NCBI GenBank assembly: GCA_965220075.1
Contig: OZ244806.1
Coordinates: forward strand, 2,356,001-2,420,000
Reading direction: 5' to 3'
DNA length: 64,000 bases
From: G965220075 sp965220075
GTDB taxonomy: Bacteria; Chloroflexota; UBA11872
The notes under the pieces were generated by a model, which saw nothing but the letters and a program-made list of their open reading frames with translations, was not told the origin of the DNA and did no database searches. The translations under genes were made by a program, and so were the position numbers. Below, piece after piece: positions 36,985 to 46,053 of the stretch. Position 1 is the first letter of the stretch; every line of letters starts with the position of its first letter.

Positions 36985-37830
36985 TCAGACGTTCCAAAGC
37001 TCGCGGACCAGGCGGCGCACGGCGCCCTCTCCGTCGTTACGCGCCACCGTGTCGGCCGCGGCCTCGACCTCGGGCGGGCACCCCGCGATGGCCACCCCTC
37101 GCCCGGCCCAACGCAGCATCTCGATATCGTTACGTTCGTCACCCACCGCCAGGGTCTGAGATGAAGTTATGTCAAGATGATCGGCCAGCCAGGCGACCGC
37201 CTCACCTTTGGTTACGCCGCCGGGGAGCGCCTCGATGGTGGAAGCCTGTAGCCGGGCGCTGCGCCAGCAAACAAGGGAAGCATCCTCACCAACCCGCGCG
37301 CGCAAGCGCCGCTCCGCGGCGCGCACCGCCATGACGGTCCCGAACGCATAGAGATGGACGGGCGGCGCCGCAACCGCGGGGGCCGGAAGGGGTCGGACCG
37401 CGCTCCCCTTGGTGGCGAGATAGGCGCGCGCGGCTGAATGCGTCCACCAGGCGCCGTCGACGAGATAGCGTCCGCCCGCGAAGGGGCCCTCCACCCAGAT
37501 AGTGAACAGCCCTTGCCGGCGAAACTCCTCCAGGACGCAGCGCGCGGCTTCGAGCCCGATGTGCCGCGCGCGCAGAACCCGGTCGCCGCCGATGGATCGA
37601 ACTACGGCGCCATTGTTGAGCACGGTGTAGGCACTCGGACGGAGGCGCTGCGCGAGCTGCCGCACCGCGAGATGTGAGCGGCCGGTGGCGAGGACCACCG
37701 TGGTGCCGCTATCGGCGACCTTGTTGAGCGCGTCTATCAGCTCCGGGTCGATCGGCTTGTCAGGGCGTGTGAGCGTGCCGTCAACGTCGAGTGCGAGCAG
37801 CCGCGGGCGCTCCGAGTCAGTCTTCGTCAT
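36985..37830 (-). CDS. HAD-superfamily phosphatase, Cof type
   Basis: About 281 aa from ATG 37830 (MTKTDSERPRLLALDVDGTL). Catalytic DVDGT (D15, D17), VVLATGRSH, VLNNGAV, the Lys of GVTKGEAVAWL and the acidic motif VGDERNDIEMLRWAG are all intact, with a type IIB cap between. Cof-type enzymes dephosphorylate sugar phosphates and flavin precursors. The start overlaps the end of the upstream FmdB-like gene by 14 bp, so the two are cotranscribed. Confidence 0.92.
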   Translation of the reverse strand: MTKTDSERPRLLALDVDGTLTRPDKPIDPELIDALNKVADSGTTVVLATGRSHLAVRQLAQRLRPSAYTVLNNGAVVRSIGGDRVLRARHIGLEAARCVLEEFRRQGLFTIWVEGPFAGGRYLVDGAWWTHSAARAYLATKGSAVRPLPAPAVAAPPVHLYAFGTVMAVRAAERRLRARVGEDASLVCWRSARLQASTIEALPGGVTKGEAVAWLADHLDITSSQTLAVGDERNDIEMLRWAGRGVAIAGCPPEVEAAADTVARNDGEGAVRRLVRELWNV

Positions 37831-38224
37831 GCGAGACCGCGCTCTCATCGTGACCGTCGTCAAGCGCCTCGATCTCGCGTTCGTCGGGCATTTCGCCGGC
37901 TTCCATACGCCGCAAGACGCCTTCGAACTCGCCGGGGATCTCCTCACCCATTTCGTCGCTGGCCTGCCGCGCCATACGCGCCAGGCTGCGCGGGTCTCCC
38001 GACTCGAGCCCGCTCATCAGGTCGGAGTCGAATCCCGCAACGTCGTCCGAGCCGTCATCGACTCCACCGGACCCGCCGCGCCGGACCGAGACTCGCGAGT
38101 AGAGACGGTCCAGGCGGCGCGAACCGCAGTGGGCACACGTGGGTGTCTCGACCGCGGCGAGCGTCTTGAAGAGCTTCGCGGTGCGCCGCTTGCAGCGCCT
38201 GCAACGATATTCGTAGACCGGCAT
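37817..38224 (-). CDS. FmdB-family zinc-ribbon protein
   Basis: About 135 aa from ATG 38224 (MPVYEYRCRRC). It has a small N-terminal zinc ribbon with C8-x2-C11 and C30-x2-C33 (CAHC), the FmdB regulatory protein family pattern. The acidic C-terminal tail (about 60-135, ending DDGHDESAVSHDED) is longer than usual for FmdB. The function of the family is poorly known; it is proposed to regulate transcription. First gene of a two-gene operon with the HAD phosphatase. Confidence 0.85.
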   Translation of the reverse strand: MPVYEYRCRRCKRRTAKLFKTLAAVETPTCAHCGSRRLDRLYSRVSVRRGGSGGVDDGSDDVAGFDSDLMSGLESGDPRSLARMARQASDEMGEEIPGEFEGVLRRMEAGEMPDEREIEALDDGHDESAVSHDED

Positions 38225-38377
38225 CGGTGGTGACCAGCACTCGGCGAGACAAAGGCGACGCGCGAGGCGGCCGGGAGGTTTCGAGCGCCCGATTGTAAAC
38301 ACCGCCGCGTTAGCGGTCGCGCGGCCCGCAAGAAGGCGAATGCTAGTCTGAACCGGACTTAGGAGTCGATATTTGTC

Positions 38378-39580
38378 ATGGTCCGTTCGGGACTGTCGCG
38401 GGCACGATTGCGCGGCGGCTGGCAGCGTAGAAGTGGACTCAGGGACTTCGCCGTAAGCGCAGGGTGCCGCCTGGCCGGTCTTGCCATCCGGCCATCACAG
38501 CCCGACGGCAGGCCGATGCCAGCCTCCGAGAGTCCTTCCATATTGGTAATCAAGCCGCTGGCGCTGGGTGACGTCCTGCGTGCGACGCCGTTTCTCGACG
38601 CGCTGCGACGGACCTATCCGAACGCACGCATAACGTTCGCCGTCGGCGATTACGCACGCCCGGCGCTGGAGAACAACCCGCATCTGGACGCGCTCATGCC
38701 CATGAAGGAGCTGGGAGTGCCGCGACGCCATGACCTCCGCGCCTACTTTCAGTTCGCACGGGAGTTGCGACGGGAGCGGTTCGACGTTGCATTCGTGCTG
38801 GATCGCTCCCCGCTGATGGCCCTTCTGCCCTTCCTGGCACGCATTCCTCGCCGCATCGGTCCCAACAGCGGGGGGCGCGGCTTCTCGCACAGCACGCGGG
38901 TGGGCGCCCGCAAGCGCGAGCACGAGGTGGAGTCCTACCTGCGCGTCGCGCGGGCGGCAGGTCTGGCTACAGAGGGCGCGCGCTGCCATTTCCGTCCGAC
39001 AACGGGGGACGCCAGCGCGGTGCGCCGCTTAGTTCAGGAGTTCGGCATCGCCTCGGATCGTCCGCAGGTGCTCATAGCTCCGGGCGGCGGCGTGAACCCG
39101 GGGAACGTGGACGTGACGAAGCGATGGCCGCCGGAGCGCTACGCGCGCGTGGCGGAGGAGCTGGTGGGAAGCCATCGGGCCGCCATCGTGGTCGTGGGCT
39201 TGCCATCCGACCAATCCTCGGTGTCGGCGATGCAGCGCGCCATGCGCAACGACGTGGTCGACCTAAGCGGGCAAATCTCGTTCGGACAGCTCGGCGCTTT
39301 GATCGAGCAGAGCGCCCTGTGCATCGCCAACGATTCCGCGGCAGCCCAGCTCGCCGCATGCGTGGGCACGCCGTCCGTGACGGTGTTCACGACCACCGAC
39401 CCGCAACTGTATGGACCCTACGCCCCCAACGCTCGCTGGGTGGACGCACGTCGTGAAGACAGTGCGAGGAACAGCGATGAACACGTGGAGCCGGTAGTGC
39501 AACAGGCCCGCGCCGCATTGGCCGGGCGCACCGCCGCGCACCCTTTGGCACGGCCCGGCCAGAGCGAGAGGCTGATTTAA
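38378..39580 (+). CDS. Glycosyltransferase family 9 (heptosyltransferase-like)
   Basis: About 400 aa; AGGAG lies 12 bases before ATG 38378. An alternative start at 38516 (MPASESPSILVIKPLALGD) would give 354 aa. GT9 motifs: ILVIKPLALGDVLRATPFLDAL at the N-terminus of the core, VLIAPGGGVNPGNVDVTKRWP in the nucleotide-sugar half and LCIANDSAAAQLAACVGTPSV near the C-terminus. It transfers sugars to envelope glycans; in a lineage without classical LPS it likely works on another surface polymer. Monocistronic. Confidence 0.9.
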   Translation: MVRSGLSRARLRGGWQRRSGLRDFAVSAGCRLAGLAIRPSQPDGRPMPASESPSILVIKPLALGDVLRATPFLDALRRTYPNARITFAVGDYARPALENNPHLDALMPMKELGVPRRHDLRAYFQFARELRRERFDVAFVLDRSPLMALLPFLARIPRRIGPNSGGRGFSHSTRVGARKREHEVESYLRVARAAGLATEGARCHFRPTTGDASAVRRLVQEFGIASDRPQVLIAPGGGVNPGNVDVTKRWPPERYARVAEELVGSHRAAIVVVGLPSDQSSVSAMQRAMRNDVVDLSGQISFGQLGALIEQSALCIANDSAAAQLAACVGTPSVTVFTTTDPQLYGPYAPNARWVDARREDSARNSDEHVEPVVQQARAALAGRTAAHPLARPGQSERLI

Positions 39581-39946
39581 TCTCTCGTCAGGCTTGATTA
39601 GCCGTGCGATCCGCGACGCGGCGGCAACCCGGCGTAAATCAACTCCATGGTCCGTCGAGCCGTCTGCGGCGATTGAAGACGTTTGCATAACTCGATCAGG
39701 CTAAGGATGTCCGGGGGGAACCCTGCGCGGTTCCAGGTTGGGTGGGGCCTAGATTCCCGCGTCCGCGGGAATGACGAGGGGTTACGCAAAGGTCTCCGAT
39801 TGCGGGTCGTCAGGGGCAAAGCGCAAATGCACTCCGCCAGCCGCCACGGGCGCGAGGCGATTCGCGTTGTAGACGAGGTAAGCCGAGTTGACGAAAACGG
39901 GTGCTAGATTGCCGAAGGAGCGCATCCGCCCACAGAGCGCCGCCCT
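39581..39946 (+). repeat. Intergenic region with palindromic repeat
   Basis: Holds ATTCCCGCG-TC-CGCGGGAAT (39753-39761 and 39764-39772) followed by GACGAGGGGTTACGCAAAGGTCTCCG (split here as GACGAGGGG and TTACGCAAAGGTCTCCG). The latter part resembles the right end of the IS5 element (ATGCAAAGGTCTCC), so it may be a relic of a related insertion. No gene recognised. Confidence 0.5.
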
Positions 39947-41149
39947 TTGACATCTCCGCGGCCCTCGTCAATCAAGAGACTCCACGTTAGTGCCTGGTGC
40001 GGCGTCGCGCTGGCGGCACTCATGGTCACGGTCGTTGCGTGCGGGGGCCCGCGCACCGACGAACCGGCGCCCGCGGGGGGAACTGGCGGCGCATCAGGCA
40101 TGCCGGCGGGCTCGACGGTAGCGGCGAGGCCCACGGCCATCCCAACGGCCGGCAGCCCGGACACTGCTGCGCCCGGCTTAACGGAACGGCCAGACACCGT
40201 GCCCGCGCCTGGGTCGGAAAAGGGAGACGTCGCCGCGCCCGGGACGCCAGCCGTTCCGGCGAGTCTGGTGGCGAGAATCGAGGCCGACTTAGGGCTCCCG
40301 GCCGACCAGTGGCCCCTGAACATCCTCATCCTGGGAATCGACAAGGCCGAGAGCTTTGAGGGCAATACCGACGTGATGATGCTGGTCAGCGTTGATCCTC
40401 ACTCGCAGTCGGTCTTCGTCCTGTCGATCCCAAGAGACCTTTGTCTTGGGCCGTGTGAGGGGCACTCGTCACGCATCAATGAGGTCTACAAGCGCAAGGG
40501 GCTGGAGGAGCTTCAGCGAACCATCCGCAACGTAACCGGGCTCTTCGTAGACCACTGGATCAAGGTGAACTTCTACGGCGTGGAATCCATCATCGACGCG
40601 CTCGGCGGCGTGCGAGTGCAGGTTTCGCGAGACTTCGACGAGCGTCTGGTGTACCTGGACACGGACGAGGAGATCCGTCTCTATCTCGAGCAGGGCTGGA
40701 ACGACCTGAACGGGCGCGAGGCAGTGGCCTACGCGCGCTCGCGCAAGTACGACGCAGGCGGCGATTTCGCGCGCATATGCCGCCAGCAGCAGGTTTTGGT
40801 GGGACTACGCGAGCAGGCTCTCACGCCCATCCTGGTTGTAGGCGCCCCGGCCCTCCTGCTGGGCCTGAACGACGCTTTTAGGACAGATCTGCCGCCCGAG
40901 AGCTTGCCAGCGCTGGGCCAGCTGCTCATCGGCATTGCTCCCGAACGCATACATACCTGGACGATCCATCAACGGGACGGGGATCTGCTGCGCTACGTGC
41001 AAGGCGAAGACGGCGCCAACCTGTTGCGCCCGGACTTCGACGCTATCCGCGACTTTGTGCAGACGGCGCTTGCCATCTCCGCCGACGCGCAGGTCGCGGC
41101 GGAGGACGGCACAACTTCGCCGCACGCCAACTGCGAGGGCATTACTTAG
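39947..41149 (+). CDS. LytR-CpsA-Psr (LCP) family protein
   Basis: About 400 aa with a TTG start; the AAGGAG at 39915-39920 is rather far upstream, so the N-terminus is provisional. It has a signal/anchor with lipobox-like MVTVVACGG, a Pro/Ala/Gly-rich linker (about 40-105), then the LCP catalytic domain: NILILGIDKAESFEGNTDVM, VFVLSIPRDLCLG, VNFYGVESIIDALGGVRV, the R-x-R of AVAYARSRK and the late ARICRQQQVL. LCP enzymes attach glycopolymers from lipid carriers to the cell wall or to proteins on the outer face of the membrane. The Cys pair in LCLGPCEGH is unusual and may form a disulfide. Confidence 0.92.
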   Translation: MTSPRPSSIKRLHVSAWCGVALAALMVTVVACGGPRTDEPAPAGGTGGASGMPAGSTVAARPTAIPTAGSPDTAAPGLTERPDTVPAPGSEKGDVAAPGTPAVPASLVARIEADLGLPADQWPLNILILGIDKAESFEGNTDVMMLVSVDPHSQSVFVLSIPRDLCLGPCEGHSSRINEVYKRKGLEELQRTIRNVTGLFVDHWIKVNFYGVESIIDALGGVRVQVSRDFDERLVYLDTDEEIRLYLEQGWNDLNGREAVAYARSRKYDAGGDFARICRQQQVLVGLREQALTPILVVGAPALLLGLNDAFRTDLPPESLPALGQLLIGIAPERIHTWTIHQRDGDLLRYVQGEDGANLLRPDFDAIRDFVQTALAISADAQVAAEDGTTSPHANCEGIT

Positions 41150-41211
41150 GAAACCGGTGTCTGCTCGCCCGCCCCGGGGGCGCGCCGCGGACGAATGCAG
41201 CAAGCGTCAGG

Positions 41212-41979
41212 TCAGTGTTCCAGGCTTACCGGCACGCCTTCCAGATATCCCGCCTCGTGCATCTGGACCCACTCGCTCATGAAAGTGCCGTTCCACTGAT
41301 CGGTGAGCGGGTGCTGCATCATGTCGCGGAACACGTTCCAAAACACGATGATCCCGTCCGCGCCGTTCTGCAGCGCCGCGTAGGCCACCTCGACCGACCG
41401 CACCAGGGCCGCGGTGATGTAGGGCCGCTGCTCCCAGCCGTCGAACATAGCCACGCACTCGCGTACGAGCTTGCCGGGGTCGCCGCCCATCTGCTTGACC
41501 GGCTCGCAGAACGGCAGGATGTGGGTAGCGCCCGCCTGCGCGACGATCGCCGCCTGGGGCAGCGAGAAGCAGGTGGTGCAGAACGTCTCCACGCCTTCCT
41601 TGGCCAGCGCCCCAAAGGCTTCCAGTCCGTGCTCGGCGCAAGGGATTTTGATGATGACCTGATCCGACATGCGGGTGAAGACGTGCGCAACGTCCAATAG
41701 CTCTTGCGTGGTGTGCCCGTCTACCTCCACCACCACCTGCTTGTCGGTCACGTCCAGGTAGCGCTTTACAAGCTCCGTCATGGGGCCGTACTTCTTGACC
41801 ATCTCGTGCAGGACGACCGTGTTGGTGACGATGCCGTAGCCGCCGCGCGGCAGCCATACCTTGAGGTCCTCGGGGTCGCCCGCCAGCCAGATGGCGGGTC
41901 CGCGCTGGGTCAATCGTGCTTTTGTGACCTCGCCGGCCACAACCTCAGCACCGTCCATACTCACCATTGCGTTCTCCAT
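41212..41979 (-). CDS. Transaldolase-family protein (TalC/FSA-like) 1
   Basis: About 255 aa. The class I aldolase pattern of short transaldolase/fructose-6-phosphate aldolase proteins is present: IWLAGDPEDLKVWL then GIVTNTVVLHEM, VVVEVDGH, the Schiff-base Lys in VIIKIPCAEHG, CFSLPQAAIVAQAG and AALVRSVEVAYAALQNGAD. The strand order (TNP, then IKIP) fits. Start ATG overlaps the stop of the upstream VOC gene by one base (TGATG), so they are coupled. A second, diverged member is at 59469. It probably works on a phosphorylated or modified sugar rather than the classical pentose pathway. Confidence 0.85.
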   Translation of the reverse strand: MENAMVSMDGAEVVAGEVTKARLTQRGPAIWLAGDPEDLKVWLPRGGYGIVTNTVVLHEMVKKYGPMTELVKRYLDVTDKQVVVEVDGHTTQELLDVAHVFTRMSDQVIIKIPCAEHGLEAFGALAKEGVETFCTTCFSLPQAAIVAQAGATHILPFCEPVKQMGGDPGKLVRECVAMFDGWEQRPYITAALVRSVEVAYAALQNGADGIIVFWNVFRDMMQHPLTDQWNGTFMSEWVQMHEAGYLEGVPVSLEH

Positions 41980-42392
41980 CAGCGCCGCCTCCCATCAACC
42001 AACTGCAAGCCGAGACCTTGCGTCCTGTCCGTATTCAGAAAGCTAATGCGCCAGCCCGCCGAGCTCACGACTGGTTCGGTCGCATCGATCCCCGCCGATT
42101 CGCGGAGCGCGGCCAGCGTCGCGTCCATGGCGTCGTCACGAAACGCCACGTGATGCACGCTAGGCCCGTGCTCTTGCAGATGCGGCGCAAACCGGCTCTT
42201 GGCCGTGTCGGTCGGGCAGATCAGCTCGATGTAGCTCTCAGTGTCGCCAACCCGAAGAAGTGCGTAGCGGTTGCCCTCCTCCTCGGATGCCCAGATCTGG
42301 TCCGGAACCATCCCCAGCGTCTCCTGAAATAGCCCGAGCGCCTCCTCCAGATCCGGCACTACGTATGCAACGTGGTGAACTGCGTCGAACAT
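41979..42392 (-). CDS. VOC-superfamily protein (methylmalonyl-CoA epimerase/glyoxalase-like)
   Basis: About 137 aa from ATG 42392, with GAAGGGAG upstream. Two beta-alpha-beta-beta-beta units: MFDAVHHVAYVVPDLEEALG then a second beginning GPSVHHVAFRDDAMDATLAA. Metal ligands are plausible: H7 region (VHHVAY), E (SYIELICP), H (VHHVAF) and the late E/Q. FxxxHHVAxVVPDLExAxxxF and SYIEL are typical of methylmalonyl-CoA epimerase-like proteins. Coupled to the transaldolase gene; nth lies 100 bp upstream on the same strand. Confidence 0.82.
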   Translation of the reverse strand: MFDAVHHVAYVVPDLEEALGLFQETLGMVPDQIWASEEEGNRYALLRVGDTESYIELICPTDTAKSRFAPHLQEHGPSVHHVAFRDDAMDATLAALRESAGIDATEPVVSSAGWRISFLNTDRTQGLGLQLVDGRRR

Positions 42393-42491
42393 GGCGCTCC
42401 CTTCAGGGCCCGCGTCGCGTATTAGCTGGCTCGAAGTGTACGCGCAGCGGCTGGCTTGCACAGGAATCCGCGTAAGACTGCGCGGCCGGGA

Positions 42492-43244
42492 CTAGCTCTG
42501 CCGCGAGCCCAAGCTCCCAAAAGGTGACCGAGCAGGACGCACCGGAGCGGCCGATGACGGACAGATGTCGTTAAGCGCGCAGCCGTCGCAGTCCGGCCGC
42601 CGGGCGTCGCACACTCGCCGCCCGTGCCAAATGACCGAATGCCCAACGAAGATCCACTCGTCGCGGTCAAGCAGCTCCATCAAATCTCTCTCTATCTTGA
42701 CCGGGTCCGTGTTGCGCGAAAGTCCGAGCCGCTGTGCCAGCCGGGTCACGTGCGTGTCGACCACAATCCCGTCAGCTACCCCGAACGCCTCGCCAAGCAC
42801 GACGTTGGCCGTCTTGCGGGCGACGCCCGGCAGGGTCAAAAGCGCCTCCATCGTGAGTGGCACGCGGCCCTCGAAATCCTCTAGCAGGCGGGCCGCCATG
42901 GACCGGATCGACTTGGCCTTGTTGCGAAAGAATCCGGTCGTGCGGATCAACTCCTCCACGTCCTCCTGGCTGGCTTCCGCCAGCGCGGCCGGCGTTGGAT
43001 AGCGTTGAAACAGCCCTGGCGTGGCACGGTTCACGTTCACGTCGGTGGTCTGTGCCGACAGAATCACGGCAACGAGAAACTGGAACGGGTTCGCGTAAGC
43101 AAGCTCAGCGCTCGCTTTGGGATATTCGGCGTGGAGGCGCCGGACGATCTCGGCGCCGCGCGCCTGCCGGGTCGCCTTGGATTCGCGCCAGCGCCGGATC
43201 TCCAACCGCGCGCCGCCGGCCGGTCGCCGCCTTTCTTGCGACAT
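42492..43244 (-). CDS. nth: Endonuclease III (DNA glycosylase/AP lyase)
   Basis: About 250 aa from ATG 43244 (MSQERRRP). Base-excision repair enzyme removing oxidised pyrimidines. Helix-hairpin-helix LLTLPGVARKTANVVL contains the catalytic Lys, DTHVTRLAQRLGL contains the catalytic Asp, and the C-terminal CDARRPDCDGCALNDIC (C-x6-C-x2-C-x5-C) binds the 4Fe-4S cluster. The N-terminal 30 residues and C-terminal tail (PVRPARSPFGSLGSRQS) are longer than in E. coli. Confidence 0.96.
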   Translation of the reverse strand: MSQERRRPAGGARLEIRRWRESKATRQARGAEIVRRLHAEYPKASAELAYANPFQFLVAVILSAQTTDVNVNRATPGLFQRYPTPAALAEASQEDVEELIRTTGFFRNKAKSIRSMAARLLEDFEGRVPLTMEALLTLPGVARKTANVVLGEAFGVADGIVVDTHVTRLAQRLGLSRNTDPVKIERDLMELLDRDEWIFVGHSVIWHGRRVCDARRPDCDGCALNDICPSSAAPVRPARSPFGSLGSRQS

Positions 43245-43315
43245 TGCCGCAGGATAGCGGCTCCCGCACCCGGACACCCCGCCGCCGCCCGCGTAACCAA
43301 TCTCACTGACAGTCG

Positions 43316-45295
43316 TTGCTAGCATTGGTCAGGCGTGGAGCCCGCTCAACGGCGGCGGGAACGGGCGGTGCCGGCCAACGAGGGTTTGTGGGCGCAACCT
43401 CACCGGGAACTGGCCAGGAGGTCGGGCGGCGCTGGTTAATGCTGACTGCCGCCGGCGCGGTGGGACTTGCGGCGGCGGCACCGGCCGCCTTCCTGGCGGC
43501 TTTCTTGCGGTCCGATGACGGCCGGTTCTTCGCCGGAACCGTGGTTGACGGCGTCGACATCGGTGGTCTCACCCCCGCGGAGGCGCTTGCCCGCCTGGAG
43601 GAGCCCTGGGCGGCGTATCTCTCAAACCCCGTCGCCTTCGAGCTCAACGGCCAGCTGTGGAGACCGCGGGCGGCGGACATTGGGCTTAGCGTCGACTTCC
43701 GGCCCGCCTTACGGGAGGCCTGGCTGCACGGGCGTTCAGGCGGGCTCGGCGAGCGAGTGGCCGATCGGTTCAACGCGCCCGGCGAGGGCCTCCAGCCTCA
43801 CATCCAGTTCGACCCGAATCGACTGCGCGCGTACCTAAGCGAGATCGCGGCCGTGTTCGACCAGCCGGCTTTCGAGGCGAGCATCGAGCTTGGGTCGAGC
43901 GGCCCGGTTCACGTGCGCCCCGGACAACCGGGACGGGTTGTCGATATCGACTCCGGCATTGCGGCGGTGCGGGTCGCTGAGCGTCCGGGTCAGGCGCCGC
44001 AGACCATCAGTCTCACGTTTCGGGAGGATATCCCGCGCTACACGACCCAAGAGGCCGAAGCCGCCGTCGAGCGCCTGCGGGTCATGGCGAGCGGTCCGGT
44101 ATGGCTACTGCACGGACGGCGCGGCTGGACTATCCCGCCCCAGCGGATCCGTGAAGCCCTGGTGGTGGACGAGGCAGACGGCGGGTTCGCTCCCAGGCTG
44201 GAGCTAAATCGCTTCAACGACATCGTTCAGACTATCGAGACCACCTTGTCGGCCGAATCGAAGCAAACCGTGATGGAGTACGACGAGCAGCGCGATCGCG
44301 TCCTTCGCTTTGAGCCGGGGCATGCCGGGCAGCGCCTCGATCGCCCCGCCCTCGAGCGGACCATTCTCGAGCGGGCCGCCGACCCGGTGAACCGACGCGC
44401 CGAGATTCCTCTGATCCTGCTCAACAAGGAGTTCGATCTGGCGGCCAATCCGCTCGGCCTCAAGAACCTTCTGGCCACCGGTTCCTCGCTCTACAGAGGT
44501 TCGCCCGACTACCGACAGCACAACATACAGATCGGTGTCGCCAAGCTCGACGGGCAAATCGTCCGCCCCGGCGAAGTCTTCTCGTTCAACGAGCGCATCG
44601 GCCCCCTGACTCCCGGCGAAGGCTGGCAAGAGGGCAGCATCATCGTGAAAGACAAGACCGAGCAGGGTATCGGCGGCGGGATCTGTCAGATTTCCACCAC
44701 GCTCTTTCGCGCCGCCCTTCAGGCCGGACTCCCCATCGAGGAACGCTGGCCGCACCTCTACCGCGTGCGCTATTACGAGATGGGCAGCTTCCCCATAGGC
44801 TTCGATGCCACCGTGTTCGTGCCGGGCATCGACCTCAAGTTCGGCAACGACTTCGACAGTCCAATCATGCTCCGAACGCGCGTGAACCCGGACCTCATGA
44901 CGCTTGACTTCGAGCTGTGGGGCGCCGATGACGGGCGCGTCGTGGAGCTGCGGGATCACCGCCTGTGGGACTGGGAGGACCCGCCTCCGGACGAAGGCAT
45001 CGTCAAGTCGGAGGAGGAGCCGGACTTCGAGGATCAGGTGGAGTGGGCGAAGAAGGGCGTGCGGGCGTCGCTAACCCGCTTGATCCAGTACGCGGACGGC
45101 CGCGAAAAAAGCTCGAATTTCCTCTCCACCTACACCGCGTGGCCCAATCGCTTCATCGTAGGGATAGACATCGCGAAGGAACGGTTCCCGCACGCCTACA
45201 ACACGTGGTTCGACAAGAACCCGGAGCAGGCCGCGCAATGGGGGGTCTCACGGATTCCCGGCGTTCCCGGGGACAGCGATGAGCCCTCGGGATAG
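43316..45295 (+). CDS. VanW-family protein with peptidoglycan-binding-like domains
   Basis: About 659 aa with a TTG start; a start near 43439 (MLTAAGAVG) is also possible. It has an N-terminal anchor (WLMLTAAGAVGLAAAAPAAF), then a PG_binding_4/YkuD-associated region (VDIGGLTPAEALARLEEPWA, ADIGLSVDF), then the VanW domain: VAKLDGQIVRPGEVFSFNER, GIGGGICQISTTLFRAALQA, YYEMGSFPIGFDATVF, FGNDFDSPIMLRT. A C-terminal extension (about 560-659) is unassigned. VanW proteins are outer-surface, wall-associated, of unknown mechanism. Divergent from nth with about 70 bp between starts. Confidence 0.88.
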   Translation: MLALVRRGARSTAAGTGGAGQRGFVGATSPGTGQEVGRRWLMLTAAGAVGLAAAAPAAFLAAFLRSDDGRFFAGTVVDGVDIGGLTPAEALARLEEPWAAYLSNPVAFELNGQLWRPRAADIGLSVDFRPALREAWLHGRSGGLGERVADRFNAPGEGLQPHIQFDPNRLRAYLSEIAAVFDQPAFEASIELGSSGPVHVRPGQPGRVVDIDSGIAAVRVAERPGQAPQTISLTFREDIPRYTTQEAEAAVERLRVMASGPVWLLHGRRGWTIPPQRIREALVVDEADGGFAPRLELNRFNDIVQTIETTLSAESKQTVMEYDEQRDRVLRFEPGHAGQRLDRPALERTILERAADPVNRRAEIPLILLNKEFDLAANPLGLKNLLATGSSLYRGSPDYRQHNIQIGVAKLDGQIVRPGEVFSFNERIGPLTPGEGWQEGSIIVKDKTEQGIGGGICQISTTLFRAALQAGLPIEERWPHLYRVRYYEMGSFPIGFDATVFVPGIDLKFGNDFDSPIMLRTRVNPDLMTLDFELWGADDGRVVELRDHRLWDWEDPPPDEGIVKSEEEPDFEDQVEWAKKGVRASLTRLIQYADGREKSSNFLSTYTAWPNRFIVGIDIAKERFPHAYNTWFDKNPEQAAQWGVSRIPGVPGDSDEPSG

Positions 45296-45483
45296 CGGCA
45301 ATCCCTTTTTGTGCGCGAGAGGCTGATGGCCGCTTAGTTCAGCGGGGACCGCCACGATCCTCCGCTAGAGCCTGCCTTCCCGACGCGCGTCTAGGGAGCC
45401 CGGCAATGACTTCGTTGCCGCGGTGAGCATCGGCCCCGCGCCTGGCTTCCGCATCAGCTTCATACCACGGTAGGCAGCCGGCT

Positions 45484-46014
45484 TCAGTCGCGGGCCACGT
45501 CCGTGCGCGCCCGCTGCAACGCGCTACGGATGAACGATGACTTCGCCTCGGTATAGTCGCGGCTTGCCAGGCCCCGACTCGCGAGGGCGCGTTTGAGGAC
45601 GGCGTATTCCGCCGCGGCCTCCGGATTAGACCGCAGGTAGTCGCGAAATAGCACGTGATCCAGCCACTCCGTTCCAGAGACCTCGAGCATGTGCAGATGG
45701 TGGGTGCAGCGTCCGCAAACATCGTATTTACGAAAGTAGTGACGCAGAGCTATCCCAAACTCGCCCGCATATTCCCAGCCATCCGCGGTCAACGGCCCGA
45801 TCGTCGATTTCGCGCTTTCCCAGCTCGACACGCCCACCAGGATGTCGATGACGGGCTTGGCAGCGAGCCCAGGCACCGCGGTGCTGCCCGCATGATCGAT
45901 GCGCACGATCTGATTGCCGATCGCGGCAACGATCCGCGCCCGCGCCTCTTCGTAAAGGAGCAGCCAGCGGGCGCAGTAGTCCACTATCTCTACGGGCAGC
46001 GGGAGAGCATGCAT
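45484..46014 (-). CDS. GrpB/UPF0157 nucleotidyltransferase-fold protein
   Basis: About 176 aa. GrpB family pattern: IVAAIGNQIVRIDHAGSTAV, PGLAAKPVIDILVGV (the G-S-T...D-I-x-V acidic motif of the nucleotidyltransferase fold), HHLHMLEVSGTEWLDHVLFR, DYLRSNPEAAAEYAVLKRAL. Cytoplasmic, function not established. It lies alone between the VanW gene (convergent) and the GH-like gene. Confidence 0.9.
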   Translation of the reverse strand: MHALPLPVEIVDYCARWLLLYEEARARIVAAIGNQIVRIDHAGSTAVPGLAAKPVIDILVGVSSWESAKSTIGPLTADGWEYAGEFGIALRHYFRKYDVCGRCTHHLHMLEVSGTEWLDHVLFRDYLRSNPEAAAEYAVLKRALASRGLASRDYTEAKSSFIRSALQRARTDVARD

Positions 46015-46053
46015 CGTCAGCGCTGGGGATAAGGGCGCGCAGGCAATCCGGAA

